Positions 29,020 through 36,575 of a stretch of 39,283 nt of DNA are shown one piece after another (position 1 is the stretch's first letter; each line of letters begins with the position of its first letter). The stretch lies in IMG/VR virus record IMGVR_UViG_3300044998_001256, positions 1 through 39,283 of that record. The stretch is one strand, 5' to 3'. This stretch comes from a virus. The position numbers and the translations under genes are program-made. The notes below the pieces were generated by a model. That model searched no databases and was not told the DNA's origin. It worked only from the letters and a program-made list of their open reading frames with translations.

Positions 29020-29430
29020 ATGTCCGCCGACGTCGAAGTCAGTCTCAATACCAAGCTCGAGTATGTCTCCACCCCGCCGAGCACCTACAGCGAAATCGCA
29101 GAAGTGTACGACGCCAATGGCCCCGAGCACATGCGCAAGGTCATTGGTTTGTCCGCATTACGCGATCTGATCGCGCGGAAGAAAGTGGGGCGGGCCGACT
29201 CCGGCTCGGTCACACTCACGTTGGGTTACACAAAAACCGTCTATGCCCTGGTCTTGGGTTTCTTCAAAGCCGGGGCCGCGAAAACTTTTCGGTTCACCAT
29301 GCCGGAAGGGTCCACCGACGTATTCAGCGCCTTCGTCACCAAGGTCGGCCGACGCGTTCCCGACGACGACAAGATCACGTTCCAAGTCACCTTAGAAATC
29401 GACGGCGACAACACCTTCACAGCGGCCTAA
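29020..29430 (+). CDS. Major tail protein (tail tube)
   Basis: 136 residues. The position, immediately before the frameshift chaperone pair, identifies the tail tube gene. The sequence is beta-rich: VSLNTKLEYVSTPPSTYSEI, SALRDLIARKKVGRADSGSV, KTFRFTMPEGSTDVFSAFV and KITFQVTLEIDGDNTF. The final strand resembles the usual N..T..L...G tail-tube ending. It polymerises around the tape measure. Confidence 0.82.
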   Translation: MSADVEVSLNTKLEYVSTPPSTYSEIAEVYDANGPEHMRKVIGLSALRDLIARKKVGRADSGSVTLTLGYTKTVYALVLGFFKAGAAKTFRFTMPEGSTDVFSAFVTKVGRRVPDDDKITFQVTLEIDGDNTFTAA

Positions 29431-29441
29431 TCGGAGTAATC

Positions 29442-29864
29442 ATGGGCGAATTTGCTACCGCGCAACAAATCGAAGATGCGCCCGAGCGCATCTACATGAA
29501 CATTTATGTGCGTGATTGGAAACTCAATGTGCGGTTGCGCAGTTGGAATGCGGGCGAACGCGCCGACTTCGACGCCGAATCGGCACTCCTGCGGGAGCAT
29601 CTCGAAGAGGATGACTATGCACGCCTGGTCGTGCCCCGAGCGTTGGCTCACTCGATGGTCGACAGCGACAACAAACTGTTGTTCCCACCGCCCGGAGCCA
29701 AGGCACTGCGAAAAGCGGTCCGGGACAAGAAACTCGACGAGGCGCTGGCCAAGTATTGGCTCTTGGAAAAGAAAGGCGCCAAGCCGCTCGCGAAACTTTA
29801 CGACAAGATTTGCGATTTGAACGCCTTAAGCGAAGTCGATGAGGACGAGATCGAAAAAAACTAA
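29442..29864 (+). CDS. Tail assembly chaperone (gpG-like)
   Basis: 140 residues from the ATG at 29442, with GGAG six bases upstream; an upstream frame extension is shadow. It is a short alpha/beta protein (IYMNIYVRDWKLNVRLRSWN, ALRKAVRDKKLDEALAKYWL) ending in DEDEIEKN. Like lambda gpG it lies between the tail tube and the tape measure, and its 3' end carries an A-AAA-AAC slippery site. The unshifted product ends at 29864. Confidence 0.82.
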   Translation: MGEFATAQQIEDAPERIYMNIYVRDWKLNVRLRSWNAGERADFDAESALLREHLEEDDYARLVVPRALAHSMVDSDNKLLFPPPGAKALRKAVRDKKLDEALAKYWLLEKKGAKPLAKLYDKICDLNALSEVDEDEIEKN

Positions 29865-30205
29865 CTGAGGGCGGCGGCCTGTTTCTGGTGCGTTTGGCCC
29901 TCGCCCTCGGTTGGTCGATCGAGCAAGTGCGCCGGCGGATTTCCGCCCGCGAACTAGTGATGTGGGAAATCGCCGATTGCGTCTCGCCTTTTGGGGATGT
30001 CCGCGGCGATCTGCGGGTCGGCAAGCTCGGCAACATCCTGTTGGCACTGCACGGCAACGACCCCTTCAAGCTCGACAAGTACTTGGTCAAGGGCAAGCCG
30101 CCAAGTAAGGTGCGGTCCGATCGCAAAGGTTCGGTTGGTCTCCGCGTCGCGGAAATGTTAGGCCTCACGGTGCATCCGCATGGCGACCGACATCAAAAGC
30201 GTTAA
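29442..30205 (+). CDS. GT-type frameshift product of tail chaperone
   Basis: A -1 shift at 29855-29861 joins the 140-residue gpG-like protein to a 114-residue extension read from 29861 (LTEGGGLFLVRLALALGWSI...). The extension has no plausible start of its own that would give the same full domain. It contains GWSIEQVRRRISARELVMWE, which fits the gpT-like partner, and ends by overlapping the tape measure start by 26 bases. The fused product of 254 residues would be made in small amounts and bind the tape measure during assembly. Confidence 0.8.
29855..29861 (+). other. Programmed -1 frameshift site, A AAA AAC
   Basis: In the reading frame of the chaperone the sequence is GAA AAA AAC TAA, so A-AAA-AAC matches the X-XXY-YYZ slippery consensus exactly, one codon before the stop. 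After slipping, the next codon starts at 29861 and the -1 frame stays open for 114 codons. A GC-rich stretch (GAGGGCGGCGGCC) follows closely and could form a stimulatory structure. Confidence 0.85.
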
Positions 30206-31325
30206 CACCAAGTTGATTTGCAACGGGGAAGATCTCTCCAAGAAGCTCAACGACGGCGTGGCCGACGTCGAGAAGTTCGCCAAGGCCGCCTCGAAAGAGA
30301 TCACCGTGCCCGTCGGCACCAAGTCGATCGAGTCGCAGAAGCAAACGCCGGCCGGAGTGCAGACGGCCGAAGCCTCAACCGGCGGCGGCGCGCGGTCCTT
30401 CTTCACAGGTTTGGGGCGTGATCTATTGCAACAAGCCAAGACAGCCGATCCCACCAAAGGGTTTGAGATCGGCAAAGGCATCGACTCCGCAGTCCATGCG
30501 GTTTCCGCTGGCCTCTCGGCACTCGGACCGAAAGGAATTGCGGCGGCGGCGGCGCTCGAAGCCGTCAACTTTGCCGGCCAAAAAGCGATCGGTTGGTTGA
30601 CGGACCTGTTTAGCGTGGATCAATCCGCGGCCCGCAAACAAGATCCGATGGACTCGCCGTTCCTGCGCAATCTCAAAGCCGCGGACAATGCCTTCAATGA
30701 CCTCAAGGGGTTCAACAAGTCTTTGACGGATCGCATTGCGACAGCCGGCATGACTGGCGATCAGGCCAACCTGTTCCACATAGAGCAACAACTAAAAGAG
30801 AAAGGCATCACGCCGAACCCGGAGTTCGTCAAGGAACTTGATCGCGCCCGGCAGTTAGTCGCGCAAAACTCGAAGATCGAGGCCGACAAGATTGCCGAAG
30901 CAAATCGCCAGCGGGATCGCGAATTCCAAGCTGCTCAAGCACGGGCCTTCACCGAAGGCCTTGGCGGGCCAGTGGGCCGCGCCCGCGGCGACGTGCGCGA
31001 CATGACCAATTGGCTCAACGCCGATTTGATCAATGAGCGGCAATTCGGCGAAGGTGCTTTGAATACGATCGATGGCCTCGAACGGCAGCTCGGCCTTGGC
31101 GGCCGCGGTCGCGCATTGGCCGGGGCCGCGTCCGCCGATTCGGTTGAAGGGGTGAACGCCATTTTGTCCGCACAAAACGTCGACGGCCCGCGCACGATGG
31201 AAGAGCGGTTGAAAGACCTGAAGACCGCGATCGAGAAGAAAGGCGACGACACGACCAAAAAGATCGACGAACTATTGAACCTGCTCCGCAACCGCCCCGG
31301 CCTGGTGGCCGGTCTTTTCCAATAA
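30180..31325 (+). CDS. Tape measure protein (short)
   Basis: 381 residues, right after the GT pair. The N-terminus LICNGEDLSKKLNDGVADVE with KFAKAASKEI has the usual tape-measure opening. It is largely helical, with Ala-rich parts (GPKGIAAAAALEAVNFAGQKA) and charged coils (KIEADKIAEANRQRDREFQ). The C-terminus has a helical coil (KTAIEKKGDDTTKKIDELLN). At about 0.15 nm per residue this implies a tail near 57 nm, which is short for a siphovirus. Confidence 0.75.
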   Translation: MATDIKSVNTKLICNGEDLSKKLNDGVADVEKFAKAASKEITVPVGTKSIESQKQTPAGVQTAEASTGGGARSFFTGLGRDLLQQAKTADPTKGFEIGKGIDSAVHAVSAGLSALGPKGIAAAAALEAVNFAGQKAIGWLTDLFSVDQSAARKQDPMDSPFLRNLKAADNAFNDLKGFNKSLTDRIATAGMTGDQANLFHIEQQLKEKGITPNPEFVKELDRARQLVAQNSKIEADKIAEANRQRDREFQAAQARAFTEGLGGPVGRARGDVRDMTNWLNADLINERQFGEGALNTIDGLERQLGLGGRGRALAGAASADSVEGVNAILSAQNVDGPRTMEERLKDLKTAIEKKGDDTTKKIDELLNLLRNRPGLVAGLFQ

Positions 31326-31329
31326 CCAA

Positions 31330-32343
31330 ATGAGCACGATTCTCGAAATCGAAGAAATGGTCGAGGAACGATCGGGCAAGATCAGCCTCGACAACGTCAC
31401 GCGCGAATACAAGCGCACGTGGAAGGTGATCACCTCGGACGCCGGCGCCGAGCAGCTCCAGGTAATGCTGGCTTACTTGAGCCCCACCCGGCGGATCCCA
31501 CGCTGGGGTGAGCCGTACATTTCGAATAACTGGCGCGATTACGGCGCGTTGGTCGTCGATATTGACGCCAAAAACCCTGACAAAGACCTGCCCACTTTTT
31601 GGCTCGTTACCGCGACCTACCGTTCGCGTTCGGGCAACCCGGCCGCCCAGCAAGGCGCCGATGGTGGACCTGGCGGCGGCGGTGGTGGCGGTGGATCCGG
31701 CGACTCGCCGCAACTCACGCATCCGATTTTTCAGCGGCCGCACGTTACGTGGGGCACCAAGAAGATTATGCGGCCGATTCTCAAAGACGTCGATGGGAAG
31801 GTCATCGCGACTACGGCTGGCACTCCATACGATGTGCAAACCGAAGAGGTGCCGCTGCGCACCTTAACACTCGTCCGCAACGAGTTGCAATTCTTGCCGT
31901 TTAGCAGTCGCATATACATTGGCCGCGTGAACGCCGATACGTTCCAGCGCACGCGTCCCGGTTATGTGTTGTGCGAGGACATCCGGCACCAAACCGCCTT
32001 CAGCGACGGCATCGATTACGCAATTGTCACGTACGAGTTTACCTTTGAAGACGATGAGGATCCGGACAACAGGTGGCCGTGGTACTTGTCGCTCATCGAC
32101 AAAGGCCCCAAGTATGTGGAAAACCCCGGATCCGGTTCGGCCCGCGTAGTCCGTTACAAGGACGCGACGGGCCTTGGCGGCGACGAAGTTTTTCTCAATG
32201 GGATCGACGGTGGCGTCCATGAAAGTTTCAATCTCGACACCGGGCAACTGGCCGCCGGAGCCAACGCCAAAATCAATCGCTTCCGCCGCCGCAAGTCCAT
32301 CATCTTTGGTGAATTGAAACTTCCCGACCCCGCCTGGTTTTAA
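31330..32343 (+). CDS. Tail tip / baseplate protein, unrecognised
   Basis: 337 residues, four bases after the tape measure. It has two beta-rich parts separated by a Gly-rich linker (GGPGGGGGGGGSGDS at about 111-125). The first part contains WRDYGALVVDIDAKNPDKDL and FWLVTATYRS; the second has LTLVRNELQFLPFSSRIYIG and YAIVTYEFTF. Position corresponds to distal tail or tip proteins. I do not recognise the family. It may be a hub or distal tail protein special to this phage group. Confidence 0.65.
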   Translation: MSTILEIEEMVEERSGKISLDNVTREYKRTWKVITSDAGAEQLQVMLAYLSPTRRIPRWGEPYISNNWRDYGALVVDIDAKNPDKDLPTFWLVTATYRSRSGNPAAQQGADGGPGGGGGGGGSGDSPQLTHPIFQRPHVTWGTKKIMRPILKDVDGKVIATTAGTPYDVQTEEVPLRTLTLVRNELQFLPFSSRIYIGRVNADTFQRTRPGYVLCEDIRHQTAFSDGIDYAIVTYEFTFEDDEDPDNRWPWYLSLIDKGPKYVENPGSGSARVVRYKDATGLGGDEVFLNGIDGGVHESFNLDTGQLAAGANAKINRFRRRKSIIFGELKLPDPAWF

Positions 32344-32355
32344 GAGGCTTCGCCC

Positions 32356-32847
32356 ATGTCCGCACCGAGCGTCATTCAAGGCAACGTTCACATCGCCGGC
32401 AACCTGAGCGCCAGCGGTGTAACGCTTCCGTCCAAGGTCGTGTCGAACAACAACATCGCCGAGCAAGCCGGCATCGACGCGACCAAAGTCATCCAACAAC
32501 ACCGCGTCGAATTGCAGCGTGCAGTGCCGGCAGTCGAAGAGGCCACCGTCCATCTCGCCAACGCCCAGGGCGCCATCGTCCAATTCAGCGCTTCCTGCCG
32601 CACTGCCCCGGCTTCGGGCAAGTCGTACAAAGTGGACCTCGAGGTCAACGGCACATCCGTGTTGACGGCGCCGCTCGAATTCACCAATTCCACAACTCCG
32701 CTGGCGCGGCAAATCGCAACGCTGGATGAAGCCGCATATGCGGCCGAAGACATCTTTTCAGTCGTCATCACCAGTTCGACCGGCGGAACGCTTGGCACGG
32801 ACTTGCTGTGCGACCTCATTCTCCGTGAGTTGCCGATGGAGCCGTAA
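32356..32847 (+). CDS. Tail-associated protein
   Basis: 163 residues. It starts with a surface-type repeat strand (VIQGNVHIAGNLSASGVTLP), then AEQAGIDATKVIQQHRVELQ and a beta-rich C-terminal domain (YKVDLEVNGTSVLTAPLEF, IFSVVITSSTGGTLG). The GNVHIAGNL opening resembles the beta-helical collars of tail fibres. The stop overlaps the next ATG by one base. Confidence 0.6.
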   Translation: MSAPSVIQGNVHIAGNLSASGVTLPSKVVSNNNIAEQAGIDATKVIQQHRVELQRAVPAVEEATVHLANAQGAIVQFSASCRTAPASGKSYKVDLEVNGTSVLTAPLEFTNSTTPLARQIATLDEAAYAAEDIFSVVITSSTGGTLGTDLLCDLILRELPMEP

Positions 32848-33449
32848 TGCCGGAAGTCGTCGGCCTGACGCAACAGGACTTCGATCGCCTTCGGCGCATG
32901 ATCAAATGGTTCGAGGGCCGGCCGCCCGACCGCGCCCACGTCGCCGGCGGCGAGGTGCCCAACTGGCAACATGTGCGCATCACCGGCCCGGCGATCGGCG
33001 AGGGCAGTGGATCTAGTTCAAGTTCAGGACCCGAAGACGGGTTGCGCTACTGGCCGGCGGTCGTCGAAGTTTGGGACGCGTTCACGAATGAGCCCATTAT
33101 TCTGGCCAACGTGTGGGTCCTCGATCGAAACGACTTTGATCTCCAATTGCAACAAGTTTATGTCGCCCGCGAATCCGGCCGCAAACAAGTCGAAGGCGAC
33201 ACGCGTGATCTGTTCATCCACGGCCAAGGCTTGAGCTATCCGCGCCTCGAGGACGATGGCTCCGGTTCCGACAACGGTTCGGGCGGCGATTGCACTTCCT
33301 CTACCGCCAATTCACACACTTTGCGGTTACCCGTGAGTTGCGATGCCTACGGCAATCCGGTTTATCAGTGCGTCACCGTAACTTCGCCGTTGCCGTTGCG
33401 GGTGAGCGTGTGCGGCGGCGATCAATGCGGCGAAGGGAGCGGCGGGTAA
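32847..33449 (+). CDS. Tail protein with Gly/Ser linkers and cysteine-rich end
   Basis: 200 residues. It has a helical N-terminus (LTQQDFDRLRRMIKWFEG), a Ser-rich linker (GEGSGSSSSSGPEDG), a beta domain (VVEVWDAFTNEPIILANVWV), a second linker (DDGSGSDNGSGGD) and a C-terminal piece with four cysteines (CTSS, SCDAYG, YQCV, VCGGDQCG). No family is recognised. Linkers and cysteines suggest an extended fibre part. Confidence 0.6.
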   Translation: MPEVVGLTQQDFDRLRRMIKWFEGRPPDRAHVAGGEVPNWQHVRITGPAIGEGSGSSSSSGPEDGLRYWPAVVEVWDAFTNEPIILANVWVLDRNDFDLQLQQVYVARESGRKQVEGDTRDLFIHGQGLSYPRLEDDGSGSDNGSGGDCTSSTANSHTLRLPVSCDAYGNPVYQCVTVTSPLPLRVSVCGGDQCGEGSGG

Positions 33450-34894
33450 TGGCGTACACAGAGTTCTATTGCGATGCAGCTTCGGGCAGCAACATGAACG
33501 GCGGCAGCGATGCTGGCGCGGCATCTTACTCGTCCAACAACGGCAATTGGAACGCTACCACCGGAGTTTTCACGCCGACCAGCGGCGACCCATCAGCGTC
33601 GGTGACTGTTGGGCAGTTTGCGTCGGTTTTCAACGACGGAGCGACGACGCCGGTTTTCACTGGCCGTGTGACGGCGGTCAATGCCACGACGATTACAGTG
33701 AGTGTGGCAGCGGGGAGTTCGTGCGGCACCGCGCCGACAACGAACGCGACCGGTCGCAGTATTATCGTTGGCGGCGCATTCAAAGGGCCGAACGGCACCG
33801 ATCAATTTCCGATGAATCGTGCTGGCTGGAATGCCTGTCGCAATGCGGCGGGCGACCCAACGCGAATCAATCTCAAGAGCGGCACGAATTACGCCATCAC
33901 CGCCGCGGTGACGGTTTCGACCACGAATAACGACGGCATTACCATTCAAGGATACACCACGACGCCGGGCGACGGTGGGCGGGCCACCATTGACGGTGGA
34001 ACGTCGGGCGCGAGTTTTATCCTGTTATCTTGCTCGGCCAAGTCGCTGATTGCCGACATCATCTTTCAGAACAACGGAGCGACCGGGTCGGCATCAGGAA
34101 TCAGCGTTGGCATTAACAATAATGGGGCAACAATCGTAGAGCGTTGCAAAATCGCGAATGTGCGAGGCAACGGCATCAATGGGAACACGGGGCAATTGCA
34201 ACTACACGATTGTGAAGTCACCGGCGCGAATCAATCGAACACGTCCGGTCTTGCGGGCGTTGCCACCAATTCGTCCTACACGATTGTAATAAACCGCTGT
34301 ACGATCAGCAGCAACACCGGCAGCAACACCAACGGCATTCGGATAGGTTCGCCGTATTCGGCCGTCATCATTAACTCAACGATTGCGAACAACGGCAAAG
34401 AGGGCGTTTTTCACGCTAGTACGGGGCACCTGTTTATGTTGGGATGCCGAGTTCATGGCAACTCCGGCGACGGTGTGGAATTCAATGGGACAAATCCAAA
34501 CATTACCGGCTGGTTTGAAAATTGTCTTTTCACAAGCAACAGTGGATTCGGGGTGACTTCGGCAGCGAATCGTCCTAACTTTCATTTCCGCAACTGCGGT
34601 TTTTATGACAACACCAGCGGCGAAGTAAACGCGAACATCTACAACCGCATCGGGTCAGTCACGCTCACAGGCTCACCATACAACGACGCGGCTAATGGCG
34701 ATTTTGCACTTAACACCACCGCCGGGGCCGGGGCCGCATGTCGCGGTGCTGGCATCGGCACGTTCACTGACACGATCTATTCGGGAGCGACGACATCGTA
34801 CCCCGACATCGGCGGCGTTCAACATCAAGACTCAGGCAGTAGCGGTGGCGTCATCGTTCCCGGCGGCATGTCCGGCGGGATGCAACGGAGTTAA
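33449..34894 (+). CDS. Right-handed beta-helix tail spike
   Basis: 481 residues from the ATG that overlaps the preceding stop. After a short capping domain it becomes a parallel beta helix with many Asn, Gly, Thr and Ser residues (DGITIQGYTTTPGDGGRATI, VERCKIANVRGNGINGNTGQ, TIVINRCTISSNTGSNTNGI, GHLFMLGCRVHGNSGDGVEF). This fold is typical of spikes that bind or cleave surface polysaccharides. No catalytic residues can be identified by eye. Likely receptor-binding or depolymerase. Confidence 0.82.
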   Translation: MAYTEFYCDAASGSNMNGGSDAGAASYSSNNGNWNATTGVFTPTSGDPSASVTVGQFASVFNDGATTPVFTGRVTAVNATTITVSVAAGSSCGTAPTTNATGRSIIVGGAFKGPNGTDQFPMNRAGWNACRNAAGDPTRINLKSGTNYAITAAVTVSTTNNDGITIQGYTTTPGDGGRATIDGGTSGASFILLSCSAKSLIADIIFQNNGATGSASGISVGINNNGATIVERCKIANVRGNGINGNTGQLQLHDCEVTGANQSNTSGLAGVATNSSYTIVINRCTISSNTGSNTNGIRIGSPYSAVIINSTIANNGKEGVFHASTGHLFMLGCRVHGNSGDGVEFNGTNPNITGWFENCLFTSNSGFGVTSAANRPNFHFRNCGFYDNTSGEVNANIYNRIGSVTLTGSPYNDAANGDFALNTTAGAGAACRGAGIGTFTDTIYSGATTSYPDIGGVQHQDSGSSGGVIVPGGMSGGMQRS

Positions 34895-34896
34895 TC

Positions 34897-35739
34897 ATGG
34901 CTTTGACCAGTGTCATTCGTTATGTTCGCGCCGTCGATACCACGCTCACCACGGGCGCGGGCAAGACCGGTCTGGCGCACGGCGACGTGACGGCCAAGTA
35001 CCTGACGCAAGGCGGCACGCTCACGTCGTTGACGCCGGAAACGATTTCGACGTTGGGAACGTATCAGGCACCGACCAGCAACGCGCACATTCGCATTAAG
35101 GAATTGAACAGCGCGGACCCAACGAAAGGCATCTACGAAGTTCATTTTCACAATGATCAGGTGGCCGAAGCTGGCAAGCGACTGTGGCTGTTTTTGTCGG
35201 CGACCAACGCGCTATTTCAGCCGTTGGAAATGGACCTTATCGATTACGCCACGCGGTTGGCGGCTATCGAAACCGACACGGCGGAAATCGGTGCCGCCGG
35301 TGCCGGTTTGACGACGTTGGCCAGTGCGGCGAACTTGGCGACGGTCGCCGGGTATCTTGACACCGAGATTGCGGCGATTCTGGCCGACACCAACGAATTG
35401 CAAACGGATTGGGCCAATGGCGGGCGACTGGATGCTCTCATTGACGCGATCAAGGCAGTCACGGACCGGTTGGCGCATTCGTCCAAATGCTTGATTTACG
35501 GCACGGTTGACACCGGCGCGTCGGTGACTTCGATTCCGGCCAAGACATTGTCCATCGCGTCGGCGACCAACAACCAGTGGCGGAATCGGACGCTGTGTTT
35601 TGAAAACGACACGACGACCGCCGCGCTGCGCGGCGTGATGACGCAGATCATCGCTTACAACGATTCCACGGACACGTTCACGGTGTACCCGGAGTTGCCC
35701 GCGACCCCGGCTGAGGATGACGCCTTTTCGATTCAGTAA
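34897..35739 (+). CDS. Tail fibre / receptor-binding type protein
   Basis: 280 residues. An N-terminal module with the pattern KTGLAHGDVTAKYLTQGG ... GIYEVHFHNDQVAEAGKRLW resembles the BppU-like attachment modules of phage baseplates. A trimeric-coil-like segment follows (AAIETDTAEIGAAGAGLTTL, LADTNELQTDWANGG), then a small C-terminal beta domain (NRTLCFENDTTTAALRGVM). It starts two bases after the spike stop. Confidence 0.7.
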   Translation: MALTSVIRYVRAVDTTLTTGAGKTGLAHGDVTAKYLTQGGTLTSLTPETISTLGTYQAPTSNAHIRIKELNSADPTKGIYEVHFHNDQVAEAGKRLWLFLSATNALFQPLEMDLIDYATRLAAIETDTAEIGAAGAGLTTLASAANLATVAGYLDTEIAAILADTNELQTDWANGGRLDALIDAIKAVTDRLAHSSKCLIYGTVDTGASVTSIPAKTLSIASATNNQWRNRTLCFENDTTTAALRGVMTQIIAYNDSTDTFTVYPELPATPAEDDAFSIQ

Positions 35740-35741
35740 TC

Positions 35742-36575
35742 ATGGCGTTGCTGTCATCGCTATCTCTGTCCGGCGGCATCGGCCCACGGTTCGTGGCAGC
35801 GGGGTTGTGGGGCGTTGCCGTCGCCATCAGCGACTTGGGTTTGGCGGCGACGCCAGAGCGTGCCGCGGCTGTCGGTCTCTTGGAACCGGGACCGGCGCAA
35901 ACTGACGCGGGCGATTGTGAAAAATCGTGTGTTCCCGGCGGGCTCCAGGTCGGTGCCGATGGCTCGGCGACGCTCACGTTGGCGACCTGTTGCGGTTGCG
36001 CGGGAAGCGGTGGCAGCGGTAGTGGTTACGATGTCGATCCGGCTGAACTGGAGTGCCTCGACGACAACTTCTTCGATTGCGGCGGATCTCCGTGCGCCCC
36101 ATCGCATGTCGTGTCCCGCTATTGGTGTTTGGAAATCGATGGTACGCCACCAATCGACAGCGCGTGTCAACGGTTGTTTGGCTACTCTTTTCAACTCGAT
36201 CTGGATGGCGCTGAATGCGGTTGGGGCTGGAATTCAGCGGACGAGGCCACGGCACATGGGCAAGACATTTTTGAATGGTGCACCAATGGCCCGACGCTTG
36301 GCACCCGGTCGGCCGAGGCTGTCATGCGACCGATTGGCGCTGGCGGTACGGTTGGCGGCACTTCGATCACGGCGCCGAGTTGCGGCTTCTATGTGCGGAT
36401 CACAACTTCATTCAACGGGTCCACGTCGATCGCCGTTTACTTCGTTGACAAAGACGCGTTCCAATGCACCGCACCCAACGTTTTAGATTTGATCGGTGAG
36501 GAAACCGACGTCGGCGTGTCAGAGGATTGGCCGGCGACGATCACGCTGACGCCTTGTCTTGCGGATGACGTCTAA
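35742..36575 (+). CDS. Cysteine-rich tail-region protein
   Basis: 277 residues. The N-terminal 40 residues are Ala/Gly/Leu-rich. The rest holds many cysteines (GDCEKSCVPGG, TCCGCAGSGGSGSG, CLDDNFFDCGGSPC, YWCLEIDG, AECGW, CGFYVRI), probably disulfide-linked, with beta strands between. It sits in the fibre gene cluster and overlaps the glycosyltransferase start by one base. No family is recognised. Extracellular exposure on the virion is likely. Confidence 0.6.
   Translation: MALLSSLSLSGGIGPRFVAAGLWGVAVAISDLGLAATPERAAAVGLLEPGPAQTDAGDCEKSCVPGGLQVGADGSATLTLATCCGCAGSGGSGSGYDVDPAELECLDDNFFDCGGSPCAPSHVVSRYWCLEIDGTPPIDSACQRLFGYSFQLDLDGAECGWGWNSADEATAHGQDIFEWCTNGPTLGTRSAEAVMRPIGAGGTVGGTSITAPSCGFYVRITTSFNGSTSIAVYFVDKDAFQCTAPNVLDLIGEETDVGVSEDWPATITLTPCLADDV

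Noticed and set aside
28977-29441. N-terminal extension of the tail chaperone through the tail-tube gene
   Set aside because: The extension is the tail-tube gene read in another frame. GGAG before the ATG at 29442 marks the real start.
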